Shown: positions 9,661 to 18,526, numbered from the stretch's first letter. The stretch: 64,000 bases of DNA from CAIWHR01 sp963809965 (GCA_963809965.1 CAWELU010000001.1:1-64000), one strand, 5' to 3'. Numbers and translations are program-made. The notes: generated from the letters alone by a model not told the origin.

Positions 9661-10264
9661 ATGCCCGCGCCCGCCATTGCCCACGCCGACGCGGACCGCT
9701 GCGGCGACGAGGACCTGATGCTCGCGTACGCCGCGGGCGATGCCGCCGCGTTCGATGCGCTCTACGCTGCGCCACAAGGGCGGCGTCTACCGCTACCTCG
9801 TCCGCCAGTGCGGCAACGCCGGCGACGGCGGACGAGCTCTTCCAGGACGTGTGGATGAACGTGATCCGCGCCCGCGCTTCGTACGCCGCGACCGCGAAAT
9901 TCACGACCTGGCTCTACCGGATCGCGCACAACCGGCTGATCGATCACTGGCGCGCGAACGGCCGTGCCGAGCTCGTCAGCGCGGACTCGGCCGACGATGA
10001 CGGCGATCCGCTCGCGGCGATCCCCGGCTCGCGCAACGACGAGCCGGAAGTGCGCGCGGAAGCGACGCGAGATCGGCGCGCGCTTGCGCGACGCCCTCGC
10101 TGCGCTGCCGCCTGCGCAGCGCGACGCCTTCCTGCTGCACCAGGAAGGCGGCCTCGCGCTCGCGGAAATCGCGGCGCTCACCGGCGCCGGCGTCGAGACG
10201 GTGAAGAGCCGGATTCGCTACGCCCTCGCGCAAGCTGCGCGCGGAGCTCGGGGACCTGCAATGA
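9661..10264 (+). CDS. ECF RNA polymerase sigma factor (several frameshifts)
   Basis: Reconstructed as about 197 residues: DEDLMLAYAAGDAAAFDALY (region 2.1), FTTWLYRIAHNRLIDHWR (region 2.3-2.4) and ALAALPPAQRDAFLLHQEGG followed by GAGVETVKSRIRYA (region 4 helix-turn-helix). This is a group-IV sigma-70 factor. Four single-base shifts near 9768, 9825, 10067 and 10236 break the frame; removing one base at each restores it. The stop overlaps the next gene by 4 bp (ATGA), so that gene is probably its anti-sigma or partner. Confidence 0.8.
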
Positions 10265-11020
10265 CGTCACCGAAGCCGGACGATCGTCGCGACGCGCACT
10301 TCGACTCGGCGTGGCGCGCCGCCTCGCACGAGGAGCCGTCCGCCGACACTCGACGCTGCGATTCGCGCCGCGGCGCGCCGCGAAGTCGGCGCCGGGCCGT
10401 CCAACGCCACAGCGCCGGCATCTCGCGTGCCCGACGCAACCCGGCCCGAGCGCTGGTGGTGGCCGCTCGCCGCGGCAGCAACCATCGGCGCGATCGCCTT
10501 CGGATTGCTGCAGCTGATGCCGACGCCGAACGGCGGCGTTGTGTCCGACATGCCGGCACCGTCGGCGAAGCGGGCCCCGGCACCCTCCACGACGGAATCG
10601 AGTGAGTCGCCTTCCGTATCGGTGGCGCCCGGGAAGAAAGTCCCAGGCGCCGAAGGTCGTGCCGACACGGGGCAGATCACGGCGCAGAGCGTGCCTGACC
10701 CGACCGCGACGGATGCGAGCAGCGCGATTTCCAAGACAGCTGCCCCAGCCGTGGGGGGACTGGGTGCGCCGCCCGCACCGCCGGGCGCGCCGGCGAAGGC
10801 CGCCGCGGAAACGCTACTCGGCGAGCGAACCGAGGCTGCTCGCGCGCAGGAAGGCGCGCGGCTCCCGGCCACGGACTGGATCGCGCTGATTCGCCGGCTG
10901 CGCGACGAGGGCAAGATCGAGGAAGCTGCGCAGGAACTCGCGGCGTTCCGCGTCGCGTACGCCGATCACGAGCAGCGGCTGCCGCCGGATTTGCGCGACT
11001 GGCAGCCGCCGGCGAAATAG
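10261..11020 (+). CDS. Membrane-anchored partner of the ECF sigma factor (hypothetical)
   Basis: It begins MTSPKPDDRRDAHFDSAWRA, overlapping the sigma-factor stop. One single-base shift near 10346 precedes a single transmembrane helix (WWWPLAAAATIGAIAFGLLQ). A long Pro/Ala-rich periplasmic stretch follows and then a charged helical tail ending DLRDWQPPAK. Topology and position fit an anti-sigma or sigma-linked membrane protein, but no zinc-binding anti-sigma motif is visible, so the role is inferred from synteny only. Confidence 0.5.
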
Positions 11021-11105
11021 CAGGCGCGCTCTCGCCGCCGTTGCTTCGCCACCTTGTTCGCCGCAGAGCAATGGGTGGCAACGCCTTTGTGTTTGCGACG
11101 CAGCG

Positions 11106-12176
11106 TCAGAGCGACCGGAGCAGCTTCCTGATCGGCGCCGGCAATGCCGCGGCCAGCGCATCGTCGCGCGTCAGCCAGACGAACCCGGGGGATTCCGCGC
11201 GCGACGGCCACGACCGCACCGCGACGCGCTGTGGCCGGATCGTGAGCCGGAAATGCGTGAAGCCATGCTCGATGGGCGCGAAGCGCGGCGCCGGCGACGA
11301 CGCGCGCACCGAAGCGCGCATGGCAATGTGCGGCGACCTCGGCGTCGACATCGACTTCGGGCAGGCTCCACAGCCCGCGCCCAGATGCCGATCGCGGGCC
11401 GCTTCTCGAGCAGGATCGTCGCCGGCGCGCTCGATGACCAGCACGCGCACGGCGCGCTGCGGCAGACGTCTTCTTCGGGCGCGGCGTCGGCAGTTCGTCG
11501 ACGCGCCCGTCGCGCAGCGCAACGCAGTCGATCGCGACCGGACATTCGCCGCAGCGCGGCCTGGTTCGCGTGCAGACGGTCGCGCCCAGATCCATCAGCG
11601 CCTGCGTGTACGTGGCCACGTCGCGCGCGGGCAGCAGCGCTTCGGCGATGCGCCAGAGTTCCGCCTCGACCTTCGGCGCGCCGGGAAAGCCGTCGATGCC
11701 GCGATGGCGGGCGAGCACGCGCTTGACGTTGCCGTCGAGAATCGCCGCGCGCTGACCGAACGCGAACGCGGCGATCGCCGCCGCGGTCGAGCGCCCGACG
11801 CCCGGCAGCGCCGCGACGGCGTCGAGCGTCTCGCGGAAACCTTCCACCCGGCCCTGCCGACGATGGCCTTCGCCGCCGCGTGCAGATGGTGCGCGCGCCG
11901 GTAGTAGCCGAGGCCGCTCCAGTGCGCGAGCACGCGGTCGATCGGGGCTGCGGCCAGCGCGCGGATGTCGGGAAACGCCGTGACGAAGCGTTCGTAGTAC
12001 GGAATCACCGTCGCGACCTGCGTCTGCTGCAGCATGATCTCCGCAAGCCAGATCCGGTATGGATCGCGCGTGCGCTGCCACGGCAGATCGTGACGGCCGT
12101 GCTTGCGCTGCCACGCGACGAGCCGGGTCGCGAACGCGCGGGTCGGCATCGGTGGATTCGTCGACCTGGCGTCCAT
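11106..12176 (-). CDS. mutY: A/G-specific adenine DNA glycosylase MutY (frameshifted)
   Basis: The N-terminal frame has WQRKHGRHDLPWQRTRDPYR, MLQQTQVATVIPYYERF and HWSGLGYYRRAHHLH. The next frame has ALPGVGRSTAAAIAAFAFG (helix-hairpin-helix) with LDGNVKRVLARH, and the cysteine cluster CTRTRPRCGECPVAIDC that binds the [4Fe-4S] cluster. The C-terminal NUDIX-like domain appears in pieces (GLWSLPEVDVDAEVAAH, then HGFTHFRLTI in another frame). MutY removes A opposite 8-oxoG. Breaks lie near 11860 and in the C-terminal third. The start is 12176 (MDARST) or 12149 (MPTRAF). Confidence 0.85.
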
Positions 12177-12251
12177 GGTCCCGAAGCGCAAACGGGCAGC
12201 GCCAACTTCCGCGCGAAGCTCGCTCGGCCTGCCGTCCGCCGCGCGCTGGTC

Positions 12252-13196
12252 CTAGCGAATGGCGAGGCGTTGCCGCGCCTTGGCGGCGGCCTCGGATTGC
12301 GGGTGCTTCGCGATCAGCTCTTCGAGCGTGCGGCGCGAGGCGGCCGCGTCGTCCAGCTCGAACTGGCTGGTCGCGATGTTGAGCAGCGCGTCGGGCACCT
12401 TCTGGCTGTCCGGATAATCGGCGAGCAGCTGGCGCTGCGATGCGATCGCCGCGCGGAAGTCCTTCTGCGCGAATTGCGCGTTGCCGATCCAGTACTGCGC
12501 CGACGACGCGAGCGGACTGCGTGGGTAGGTCTTGACGAACGCGGTGAAGCTCGCGATCGCGGCCCCGTAGTTGCCGCCCTTGAACTGGTCGAGCGCAGCG
12601 TCGTAGGCACGTTGCTCGTTGGCGCCGTCGGAGGCGAGCGCACCCGAGCGTGCTCCGATCGAACCCGCGACCGGGGCCGGTGCTGACATTGCGGCTGGGG
12701 GTGCCGGCGCACTTGCAGCGGGCGGGGCCGGCGACGCTGCTGCGGGGCTGGCCGCCGGGGCTCCGGAGGTGCCCGGCGCCGGAGCAGCCGGCGGTACGGC
12801 GGCGCCGGGGCCACCTTCGAGCGTGCGCAGCCGCGAATCGAGATCGACGTAGAGGTCGCGCTGGCGCTTTTGCGCCTGCTCGAGCTCGTGGTTCAGCACC
12901 TCGATCTGGCCGCGCACGCGCGCGACGTCCGACTTGAGCTGCTCGACCTGGTTGAAGAGATCGACCAGGCCCTGGCTCTTGAGCTGCGTCTCGAGCGCGG
13001 CGATGCGATCCTCGAGCTGCTTCTGGACCTGCGCCAGGCGCTGGTTGGTCGCCTCGATACGCTTGCGCGCCTCCTCGTCGTCGAACAGTGCCGCGGCCGC
13101 GTGCGTCGCGGTGAATAGCGCGAGGGACGCGGACAGCAGGCGCCATGCGCGCCGCCACTTGGGGGTGACCGGATCTGTCCCGGCGCGCGCCGGCAT
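12252..13196 (-). CDS. cpoB: Cell division coordinator CpoB/YbgF
   Basis: A 314-residue periplasmic protein with a signal sequence (WRLLSASLALFTATHAAAA), a coiled-coil segment around residues 40-110 (ARKRIEATNQRLAQVQKQLE and on), a Pro/Ala-rich linker, then TPR-like repeats (AYDAALDQFKGGNYGAAIAS, YWIGNAQFAQKDF, LLNIATSQFELDDAA). This is the standard CpoB layout: trimerising coiled coil plus TPR domain, working with Tol-Pal to couple outer-membrane constriction to peptidoglycan synthesis. It follows pal on the same strand. Confidence 0.9.
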   Translation of the reverse strand: MPARAGTDPVTPKWRRAWRLLSASLALFTATHAAAALFDDEEARKRIEATNQRLAQVQKQLEDRIAALETQLKSQGLVDLFNQVEQLKSDVARVRGQIEVLNHELEQAQKRQRDLYVDLDSRLRTLEGGPGAAVPPAAPAPGTSGAPAASPAAASPAPPAASAPAPPAAMSAPAPVAGSIGARSGALASDGANEQRAYDAALDQFKGGNYGAAIASFTAFVKTYPRSPLASSAQYWIGNAQFAQKDFRAAIASQRQLLADYPDSQKVPDALLNIATSQFELDDAAASRRTLEELIAKHPQSEAAAKARQRLAIR

Positions 13197-13265
13197 GCTA
13201 CGGCATGAGTCGGCGCGCTGAGGACAAGCGTAACGCGGCGGTTCCTGGCGCAACATCGCGCAGCG

Positions 13266-13826
13266 TCACTCGCCTGCGTAGACGATGTCGTCGCGGCGGT
13301 TCTCCGCCCACGCGCTCTCGTCGTGGCCGTCCTTGCGCGGCTTCTCCTTGCCGAAGCTGACCGTCTCGATCTGCGCTTCGGAAGCACCGAGGACCATCAT
13401 CAGCTTCTTCACGGCGTCTGCGCGCTTCTGGCCGAGCGCGATGTTGTACTCGCGCGTTCCGCGCTCGTCCGTGTTGCCCTGGATGACGATGCGCAGGGAA
13501 CGATTGGCCTGCAGATACTTGGCGTGTGCCTCGACGAGCGACTTGTACTCGTCCTTGATCACGAACTGGTCGTAGTCGAAGTAGATGCTGCGTTTCGCCA
13601 GGATGCTCTTCGGATCCTTGTGCGCGTTCGCCCCGGCGGTGACTCCCGCTCCGGCGGCGGTGCCGCTTACGCCCGGTGTTGTGGCGCCGCTCGTCGTCGC
13701 GCCCGTTGTCGGCGCGGCCCCGGTGCCCGGCGCACCCTCCTCGACCGGAGCGGCGTCCTGCGTCCCGGTGCTGGAGCAACCCGCGAGCACCACCATGACG
13801 AATGCCCCGATGATCCATTTGCGCAT
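13266..13826 (-). CDS. pal: Peptidoglycan-associated lipoprotein Pal
   Basis: A 186-residue protein with a lipoprotein signal (VMVVLAGCSS; lipidated Cys in LAGC), a low-complexity Gly/Ala/Thr linker and a C-terminal OmpA-like domain: IYFDYDQFVIKDEY, LRIVIQGNTDERGTREYNIA and LGQKRADAVKKLM. The TDERG and NIALGQKRA residues bind diaminopimelate in peptidoglycan. It anchors the outer membrane to the wall. The start is the ATG at 13824-13826. It lies 25 bp after tolB in the leftward cluster. Confidence 0.95.
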   Translation of the reverse strand: MRKWIIGAFVMVVLAGCSSTGTQDAAPVEEGAPGTGAAPTTGATTSGATTPGVSGTAAGAGVTAGANAHKDPKSILAKRSIYFDYDQFVIKDEYKSLVEAHAKYLQANRSLRIVIQGNTDERGTREYNIALGQKRADAVKKLMMVLGASEAQIETVSFGKEKPRKDGHDESAWAENRRDDIVYAGE

Positions 13827-13851
13827 GAATTGTCTCCTCGATTGATCGGGG

Positions 13852-15135
13852 TCACCGCGACAGCGGTCCCCATGCCGGCTCGCGCACATCCGCGGCGGGC
13901 GAGACGAGCCGCTGCTTTACGCGGCCGTCGGCGGATACTCCGGCCAATATACCACGCCCCCCCTGCTGCGCTGCGTAGATGATGAGCTTGGAGTTCGGTG
14001 CGATGCTGGGGCTCTCGTCGAGCGGGCCTTGCGTCAGCAATTGCATCTGCCGCGTTGCGTAGTCCTGGATCGCCACCATGAAGCGGCCGCCTTCGCGGCG
14101 TACGAACACGAAGCCCTTGCCATCGGGGGTCGCGCGCGGAGAGACGTTGTAGTTGCCCTCGAAGGTGATTCGCTCCACCGCGCCGGTCGCGATGGTGAGC
14201 CGGTAGATCTGCGGCGTCCCGCCGCGATCGGAGGCGAACAGCAGCGCCCTGCCGTCAGGAGTGAATGAGGCCTCCGTATCGATGCCGGGCGAGTTCAGCA
14301 GCCGCTGCACACCGGTGCCGTCGGCATTGATCAGGAACAGCTGCGAGCCGCCGTCCTTGGTCAGCGTCACGGCGAGTCGGCGACCATCCGGCGACCACGC
14401 GGGCGCGCTGTTGCTGCCGCGGAAATTCGCCAGCACCTGCCGTTGGCCGGTGGCCAGCGACTGAACGTACACGACGGGCTTCTTGTTTTCGAGGGACACG
14501 TAGGCGAGCCGCGTGCCGTCGGGCGACCACGCGGGCGAGAGCAGCGGCTCGTTCGAGCCGACGACCGCCTGCGGATTGCTGCCGTCGGCATCGGCAACGA
14601 TCAGCTCGTAACGCGACCCGTTCTTCGTGATGTACGCGATCCGCGTCGAGAACACACCGACGTCGCCGGTGAGCTTTTCGTAGATCAGGTCCGCGATCCG
14701 GTGCGCCGTCGCCCGGAACTGCGGCGGCGTCACGACATAGGTCATCGCCGCCAGCGGCGTCTGCTTGACCGCATCGAGGAGCGCGAACCGCACCTCGACG
14801 CGGGATTCCCCGAGCGGGCGCATCGAACCCACCACGACGGCGTCAGCGCCACGCGCGCGAAAATCGCCGAACTTCACATCCTCGGCGCGCGCCGGCCGGG
14901 GGACGATCCCCCCCGTATCGATCTGCCGGAAAAGACCGCTGCGCTCGAGATCAGCCCCGACGATGCCGGTAATTCCGAGCGGCCAGGTCGCTTCGTTCTC
15001 GAAGGGGACGATGGCAATCGGGATCGTCGTCCCCGCGCCACCGACGATCTCGATGGTGAGTTGGGCGCGCGCGGAAACCGAGAACAGCAGCGCTACGGCA
15101 AGGAGAAAGAAGAAAAAGCGGACGATGCGGCGCAA
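13852..15135 (-). CDS. tolB: Tol-Pal system beta-propeller protein TolB
   Basis: A 427-residue periplasmic protein with a signal peptide (FFFFLLAVALLFSVSARA), an N-terminal alpha/beta domain and a C-terminal six-bladed propeller with repeated LSPAWSPDGTRLAYVS, SAPAWSPDGRRLAVTL and ASFTPDGRALLFASDRGG blades. It binds Pal and colicin-type partners. It starts at a TTG (15133-15135) preceded by GAGGA. tolQ, tolR and tolA, usually just upstream, are absent here; rlpA takes that position. Confidence 0.95.
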   Translation of the reverse strand: MRRIVRFFFFLLAVALLFSVSARAQLTIEIVGGAGTTIPIAIVPFENEATWPLGITGIVGADLERSGLFRQIDTGGIVPRPARAEDVKFGDFRARGADAVVVGSMRPLGESRVEVRFALLDAVKQTPLAAMTYVVTPPQFRATAHRIADLIYEKLTGDVGVFSTRIAYITKNGSRYELIVADADGSNPQAVVGSNEPLLSPAWSPDGTRLAYVSLENKKPVVYVQSLATGQRQVLANFRGSNSAPAWSPDGRRLAVTLTKDGGSQLFLINADGTGVQRLLNSPGIDTEASFTPDGRALLFASDRGGTPQIYRLTIATGAVERITFEGNYNVSPRATPDGKGFVFVRREGGRFMVAIQDYATRQMQLLTQGPLDESPSIAPNSKLIIYAAQQGGRGILAGVSADGRVKQRLVSPAADVREPAWGPLSR

Positions 15136-15147
15136 ACGGTTCCTCGG

Positions 15148-15201
15148 CTAGTTCATGCGTTTGACGGATAGGGCTCCGGCCGGCCTCGACAAACCATCCA
15201 T
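15148..15201 (-). CDS. Possible 17-residue leader peptide upstream of tolB
   Basis: An ATG at 15199-15201, preceded by GGGGAGGA, opens a short frame reading MDGLSRPAGALSVKRMN. It stops 12 bp before the tolB TTG start. The strong ribosome-binding sequence and position downstream of a perfect -10 box and hairpin suggest it could be translated, perhaps coupling ribosomes to the weak TTG start of tolB. No homolog is recognised, and this may be chance. Confidence 0.25.
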   Translation of the reverse strand: MDGLSRPAGALSVKRMN

Positions 15202-15209
15202 TCCTCCCC

Positions 15210-15231
15210 GCTGTCGTCACACGACGACAGC
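15210..15231. promoter_or_regulatory. Perfect 9-bp inverted repeat in the tolB leader
   Basis: GCTGTCGTC at 15210-15218 and GACGACAGC at 15223-15231 are perfect inverted repeats around a 4-base loop. It lies between the putative -10 box (15253-15258) and tolB. There is no T-run, so it is not a classic terminator. It could be an operator palindrome or an mRNA hairpin. Confidence 0.45.
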
Positions 15232-15252
15232 ATGCCAACGCGCACCCGCCCG

Positions 15253-15258
15253 ATTATA
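15253..15258 (-). promoter_or_regulatory. Putative -10 box for tolB-pal-cpoB
   Basis: On the minus strand the sequence reads a perfect TATAAT within TTCGTTATAATCGGG, about 120 bp upstream of tolB. No good -35 hexamer is found at 16-18 bp, so the promoter may rely on an activator or an extended element. Confidence 0.45.
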
Positions 15259-15361
15259 ACGAACAAGTTCTTCGCTCCGGGTCATCGCGCGCATCCGGCG
15301 TAGCGATGTAGTCGTGCCCGATATCGACTGCAACCTCTGGCCTTGCGAATCGCTCACCTCG

Positions 15362-16288
15362 TCAATGCGTCGCAATCGTCGACGGGAGGCCCAACGCTAC
15401 CCGGAGGCGATCCGCCGTTCGCTTCGCGTCCTCCCGCGTCGGGTACGGCCCGACGAAGACGCGGAAGAGACCGTTCACCTGGCGAACCTTCGCTTCGACC
15501 CCGACCGGCGAGAGTTGGTTCGCGAGATGCGCGACAAAGTTCTGGGCGTTGGCGTTGCTCGCGAAGGCGCCCAATTGGACGACGAAACCGCCATCCGCAC
15601 TTGCCACCGGTATCGGCGCGCGCGCTTCCGCCGGCGACGTGCCGGCCGGCGGGATGGCTACTGGCGCGGCGGCCACCGCGGGCAGCGGAGCGGAGACCGC
15701 GCCCTGGGCCCCGCTGGGAATGATCGCCACGACCTCGACCTCACCGCTGCCCGCTTGCGCAATCCCTACGCGATGCGCAGCGGCATACGAGAGGTCGATG
15801 ACTCGATCATGCAGGAATGGCCCGCGGTCGTTGACGCGCACGACTACGCTCTTGCCGGACGCGATGTTCGTCACCCGCGCGTACGACGGCAGTGGCAAGG
15901 TGGGGTGCGCCGCCGTCATCGCGTACATGTCGTAGGTTTCGCCTGACGATGTCTTCTCGCCGTGGAACTTGCGGCCGTACCACGATGCGATTCCGCGCTC
16001 CCGGTACGGCCGCAACGTCGTCGCCGGCACGTATTCGCGACCGAACACGGTGTAGGGTCGGTTGGCGAAACGGTGGAGCGGCTCCATGCGCGGCAGGGCA
16101 TCGGGGAGTGTATCCAGGTCCGCCGGCACGTGCTCGCCCGGGCCATCGTCCTTGTAGTACTTTGCCGACGGCGCGGATTTGCCCGCCGCCGCTGGCGGCG
16201 CAGACGCCGGTTCGTTCGGCGGCGCCGTCGTACAGGCCGCGACGGCGGCAATGGATACGAGGAGCAGCAGACGGCTGGCAGGCGGCAT
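15362..16288 (-). CDS. rlpA: RlpA-like septal ring lytic transglycosylase with SPOR domain
   Basis: A 308-residue lipoprotein (signal ending VAACTT). The double-psi beta-barrel shows GIASWYGRKFHGEKTSSGET and VVRVNDRGPFLHDRVIDLSY, with the catalytic Glu and Asp of RlpA. A Pro/Ala linker leads to a C-terminal SPOR domain (GFVVQLGAFASNANAQNFVA ... GLFRVFVGPYPTREDAKRTA) that binds denuded glycans at the septum. It cleaves naked glycan strands at division. The start is 16288 (MPPASRLLLL). It lies upstream of tolB with its own intergenic gap. Confidence 0.93.
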   Translation of the reverse strand: MPPASRLLLLVSIAAVAACTTAPPNEPASAPPAAAGKSAPSAKYYKDDGPGEHVPADLDTLPDALPRMEPLHRFANRPYTVFGREYVPATTLRPYRERGIASWYGRKFHGEKTSSGETYDMYAMTAAHPTLPLPSYARVTNIASGKSVVVRVNDRGPFLHDRVIDLSYAAAHRVGIAQAGSGEVEVVAIIPSGAQGAVSAPLPAVAAAPVAIPPAGTSPAEARAPIPVASADGGFVVQLGAFASNANAQNFVAHLANQLSPVGVEAKVRQVNGLFRVFVGPYPTREDAKRTADRLRVALGLPSTIATH

Positions 16289-16421
16289 GCGTGCAATCGG
16301 AAGGACCGGCGATGGCGTATTATCAGCGAAGCGCGGGGCGAGCCGGTCACACCTGTCAACCGACCACGCTCCGGGTTTCGACCCCCCCAATCGCACCTCA
16401 ACAAGCTCGGGAGAACGCAAC

Positions 16422-16574
16422 TTGGCAAAAACGAACTTCGGATTCCAGAAACGCCAGAAGGAATTGGAGAAAAAGCGCAAGAAGGAAGAGAAGCTGAAGA
16501 AGCGACAGGAGCGCTCCGCCGTCCCGCCAGCCGATGGCACGCCTCCGGCACCGGAGACCAGCGATCCCGCGTAG
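16422..16574 (+). CDS. Small lysine-rich protein, 50 residues
   Basis: A TTG-initiated frame reading LAKTNFGFQKRQKELEKKRK, then a charged helical stretch and a short Pro-rich end. Small Lys-rich proteins starting MAKTN[YF]GFxKRQKEL are conserved in betaproteobacteria with no assigned function. It is divergent from rlpA. A coiled-coil or nucleic-acid-binding helix is likely from composition. Confidence 0.6.
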   Translation: MAKTNFGFQKRQKELEKKRKKEEKLKKRQERSAVPPADGTPPAPETSDPA

Positions 16575-16769
16575 CGGCGGGATATTGCCCGGCAGGTCCG
16601 TCGAACCACGCCGGTGCGCCCGAAGCGGCTGCGCGGAAAGCTCGCGAGCCGGGCAGTGTACGCGACACGGCCCAGTAGGTCCCAGGCAAAGTCTCTAGGT
16701 GTGGTCATGTGCGACGGTCGCGTGGCGTGCCTGCACCGTTCCGTGTAGGCGCCATTCCACCTTGCCACC
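16575..16769. other. Intergenic stretch, left border of the accessory block
   Basis: A 195-bp gene-free stretch between the small Lys-rich protein gene and the EVE-like gene. No attC-like inverted repeat, tRNA or long hairpin was found. It marks the change from conserved envelope genes to accessory genes. Confidence 0.4.
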
Positions 16770-17285
16770 GTGGCCACCTACCTCTTCGCCTGGAATCCCG
16801 CGATCTGGAACTGGCCCGAGCTTGCCGGCGATGCCCGCAAGCTCGCACGCCGCGGCCACCTCGACACGCGTTGGTCGTGCGGGCGGCACCGACACATCGA
16901 ACCGGGGAGCCGCGCCTTTCTCGTGCGGCTGGGCGTTGCGCCCAAGGGAATCTTCGGTTGCGGCGTGACGCTGACGCCGCCGGAAACCGGCCTCCACTGG
17001 ATCGAGGAAAAGGCCGCCGCGGGTATTCCGACCAACTATACGACGCTGCGCCTAGACCGGCTGTTCGAAATGCCACTCATCACCTTCGAGGAGCTGACGG
17101 TTCCTCCGTTCCGGCGTTTTCGCTGGGGCGTGCGCTCATCCGGAACGTATCTTCCCGAACCCATCGCCGACGCCCTGGAAGACCTGTGGGAAGCGCGGAT
17201 CGCCATTGCGGCGCGGCGGCAAACTGATCACGCGCCCGCCAAAACGGCAGGGATTTCGCGTACTGGCACAAAGCCGCGGAGCTGA
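16770..17285 (+). CDS. EVE/PUA-like domain protein
   Basis: A 171-residue protein beginning MATYLFAWNPAIWNW. The pattern of YLFAWNP at the start, RHIEPGSRAFLVRLG in the middle and a following GIFGCG strand fits EVE/PUA-like modules, which often read modified bases and are frequent in restriction and defence proteins, usually fused to an HNH nuclease. Here the nuclease is absent. The last 20 residues look like random read-through. Functional inference rests on fold resemblance only. Confidence 0.5.
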   Translation: MATYLFAWNPAIWNWPELAGDARKLARRGHLDTRWSCGRHRHIEPGSRAFLVRLGVAPKGIFGCGVTLTPPETGLHWIEEKAAAGIPTNYTTLRLDRLFEMPLITFEELTVPPFRRFRWGVRSSGTYLPEPIADALEDLWEARIAIAARRQTDHAPAKTAGISRTGTKPRS

Positions 17286-17430
17286 CGGTTATGCGCGACC
17301 CATCTAGCCGCGGTCAACGCGGACGCCCACATCCTTCTCGGCGCACAATCGCTTTGCCTTCGCGGACCGGTTGCTCGCTGTCAGCAGCACGTCCGTCCGT
17401 CAACAAGACAGCGACTTCAGGAGGGTAGCC

Positions 17431-17874
17431 ATGACGCTCTGGACGACGGCACTGTTCGCACTGCTTGCATTCTTTCTACTCTGCGCGCAACCAAGCTTCG
17501 CCCAGGAGAAGCCATACAAGGAAGGCTCTGTTTGGAGCGTCTCCCTCATCAAGGTCAAGCCGGGAATGCTGGATACCTATCTGCGCGACCTGGGATCAGC
17601 CCGCAAGAAGCTGATGGATGAGGCAAGAAAGCAAGGCCTCATCGTCTCCGAGAAGATCTTCATCGGATCGTCCTCAAACCGGGACGACTGGGATCTGATG
17701 ATCATGGAAGAGTACAAGAATTGGGCCGCATTCGATGGCCTGGCGGACAAGTTTGACGCCCTGTCCAAGAAGCTCATCGGCCCGGAGGAAAAGCAGGTCG
17801 AACTGATGGTCAAGCGCACCGAGACGCGCGAGATTTTGGGAGACAAGGTGCTCCAGGAAATCACGCTCAAGTAG
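17431..17874 (+). CDS. Exported hypothetical protein
   Basis: A 147-residue protein with a clear signal peptide (LWTTALFALLAFFLLCAQPS, cleaved after FAQ). The mature part (EGSVWSVSLIKVKPGMLDTY ... WDLMIMEEYKNWAAFDGLAD) resembles a dimeric alpha/beta-barrel (NIPSNAP/EthD-like) layout with no known catalytic residues. The ATG at 17431 follows AGGAGGG. Its 3' end lies 6 bp before the best attC-like site, so it reads as the first clear cassette gene of the array. Confidence 0.6.
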   Translation: MTLWTTALFALLAFFLLCAQPSFAQEKPYKEGSVWSVSLIKVKPGMLDTYLRDLGSARKKLMDEARKQGLIVSEKIFIGSSSNRDDWDLMIMEEYKNWAAFDGLADKFDALSKKLIGPEEKQVELMVKRTETREILGDKVLQEITLK

Positions 17875-17880
17875 AAGGCG

Positions 17881-17935
17881 GTCCAACGCTTCCATCGAGC
17901 GGCCCCCCGCCCGCCGCTCATGTGAAATGTTGGGC
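17881..17935 (+). repeat. attC-like recombination site, best example
   Basis: GTCCAAC (17881-17887, fits RYYYAAC) pairs base for base with GTTGGGC (17929-17935, fits GTTRRRY), allowing one T-G. Inside, TTC pairs with GAA, CAT with ATG and GAGCGG with CCGCTC, with one unpaired C (17896) on a single side. This is the folded-bottom-strand plan of integron attC sites: R box, spacer, L box and an extrahelical base. The 55-bp length is near the known minimum. The orientation fits a preceding + strand gene. Confidence 0.75.
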
Positions 17936-17950
17936 GTCACGGAACCGACA

Positions 17951-18526
17951 ATGGGCGAAGGTGCGAAGGAGAACTGGGGTTCGGGTTACGCCTACGAACT
18001 GTGGGTTGGACGCTGGAGCCGGCTCGTCGCGAAGGAATTTATCAACTGGCTCGCCGTTTCTTCGATACAGACCTGGGGCGATGTGGGTTGTGGAACGGGC
18101 GCTCTTGTCGAATGCGTCCTCGGCAGCTCAGCTCCCGCGGGCGCGCTCGGCGTCGACCGCTCGGAAGCTTACATCTCGGAAGCTCGGAACCGAGTCGGCG
18201 TCGCGCGCGCGCACTTCGAGGTGGGCGATGGCTGCGCTCTAACGTGGGACACCGCAACGTGTGACGTCACCGTGTCGGGTCTGGCACTGAACTTCGTCCC
18301 GGATTCCGACGCCATGACGAGAGAGATGGTGCGCGTCACGAGACCCGCCGAGACTCGCGATCGGATACGAGACACCTTGAAGGCTCGCCTCGTCGCAGCC
18401 GCCGACGGCTCTATCGCCATGACCGCAAGAGCCTGGGCGGTCCAAGGAACAGTGCCGCCCAACCCGTCGCCGCACCCGACTCGCGCCGGCGGGCGTCGCC
18501 ACCCTACGCCGGCCAGCGAACACTAG
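17951..18526 (+). pseudogene. SAM-dependent methyltransferase with internal deletion
   Basis: The N-terminal part (WSRLVAKEFINWLAV, DVGCGTGALVECVLGSSAPA, VTVSGLALNFVPDSDAMTRE) is a class-I methyltransferase of the same family as the intact gene at 38762-39565. After MVRVTRP it jumps directly to a C-terminal helix ending ADGSIAMTARAWAVQGT. About 80-90 residues present in the paralogue (the WDYSEKMELMRFFWD to MSLPEP part) are missing without loss of frame. The final residues are read-through into an attC-like site. It is probably non-functional. The start at 17951 is preferred because an earlier ATG (17927) lies inside the attC site. Confidence 0.7.
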
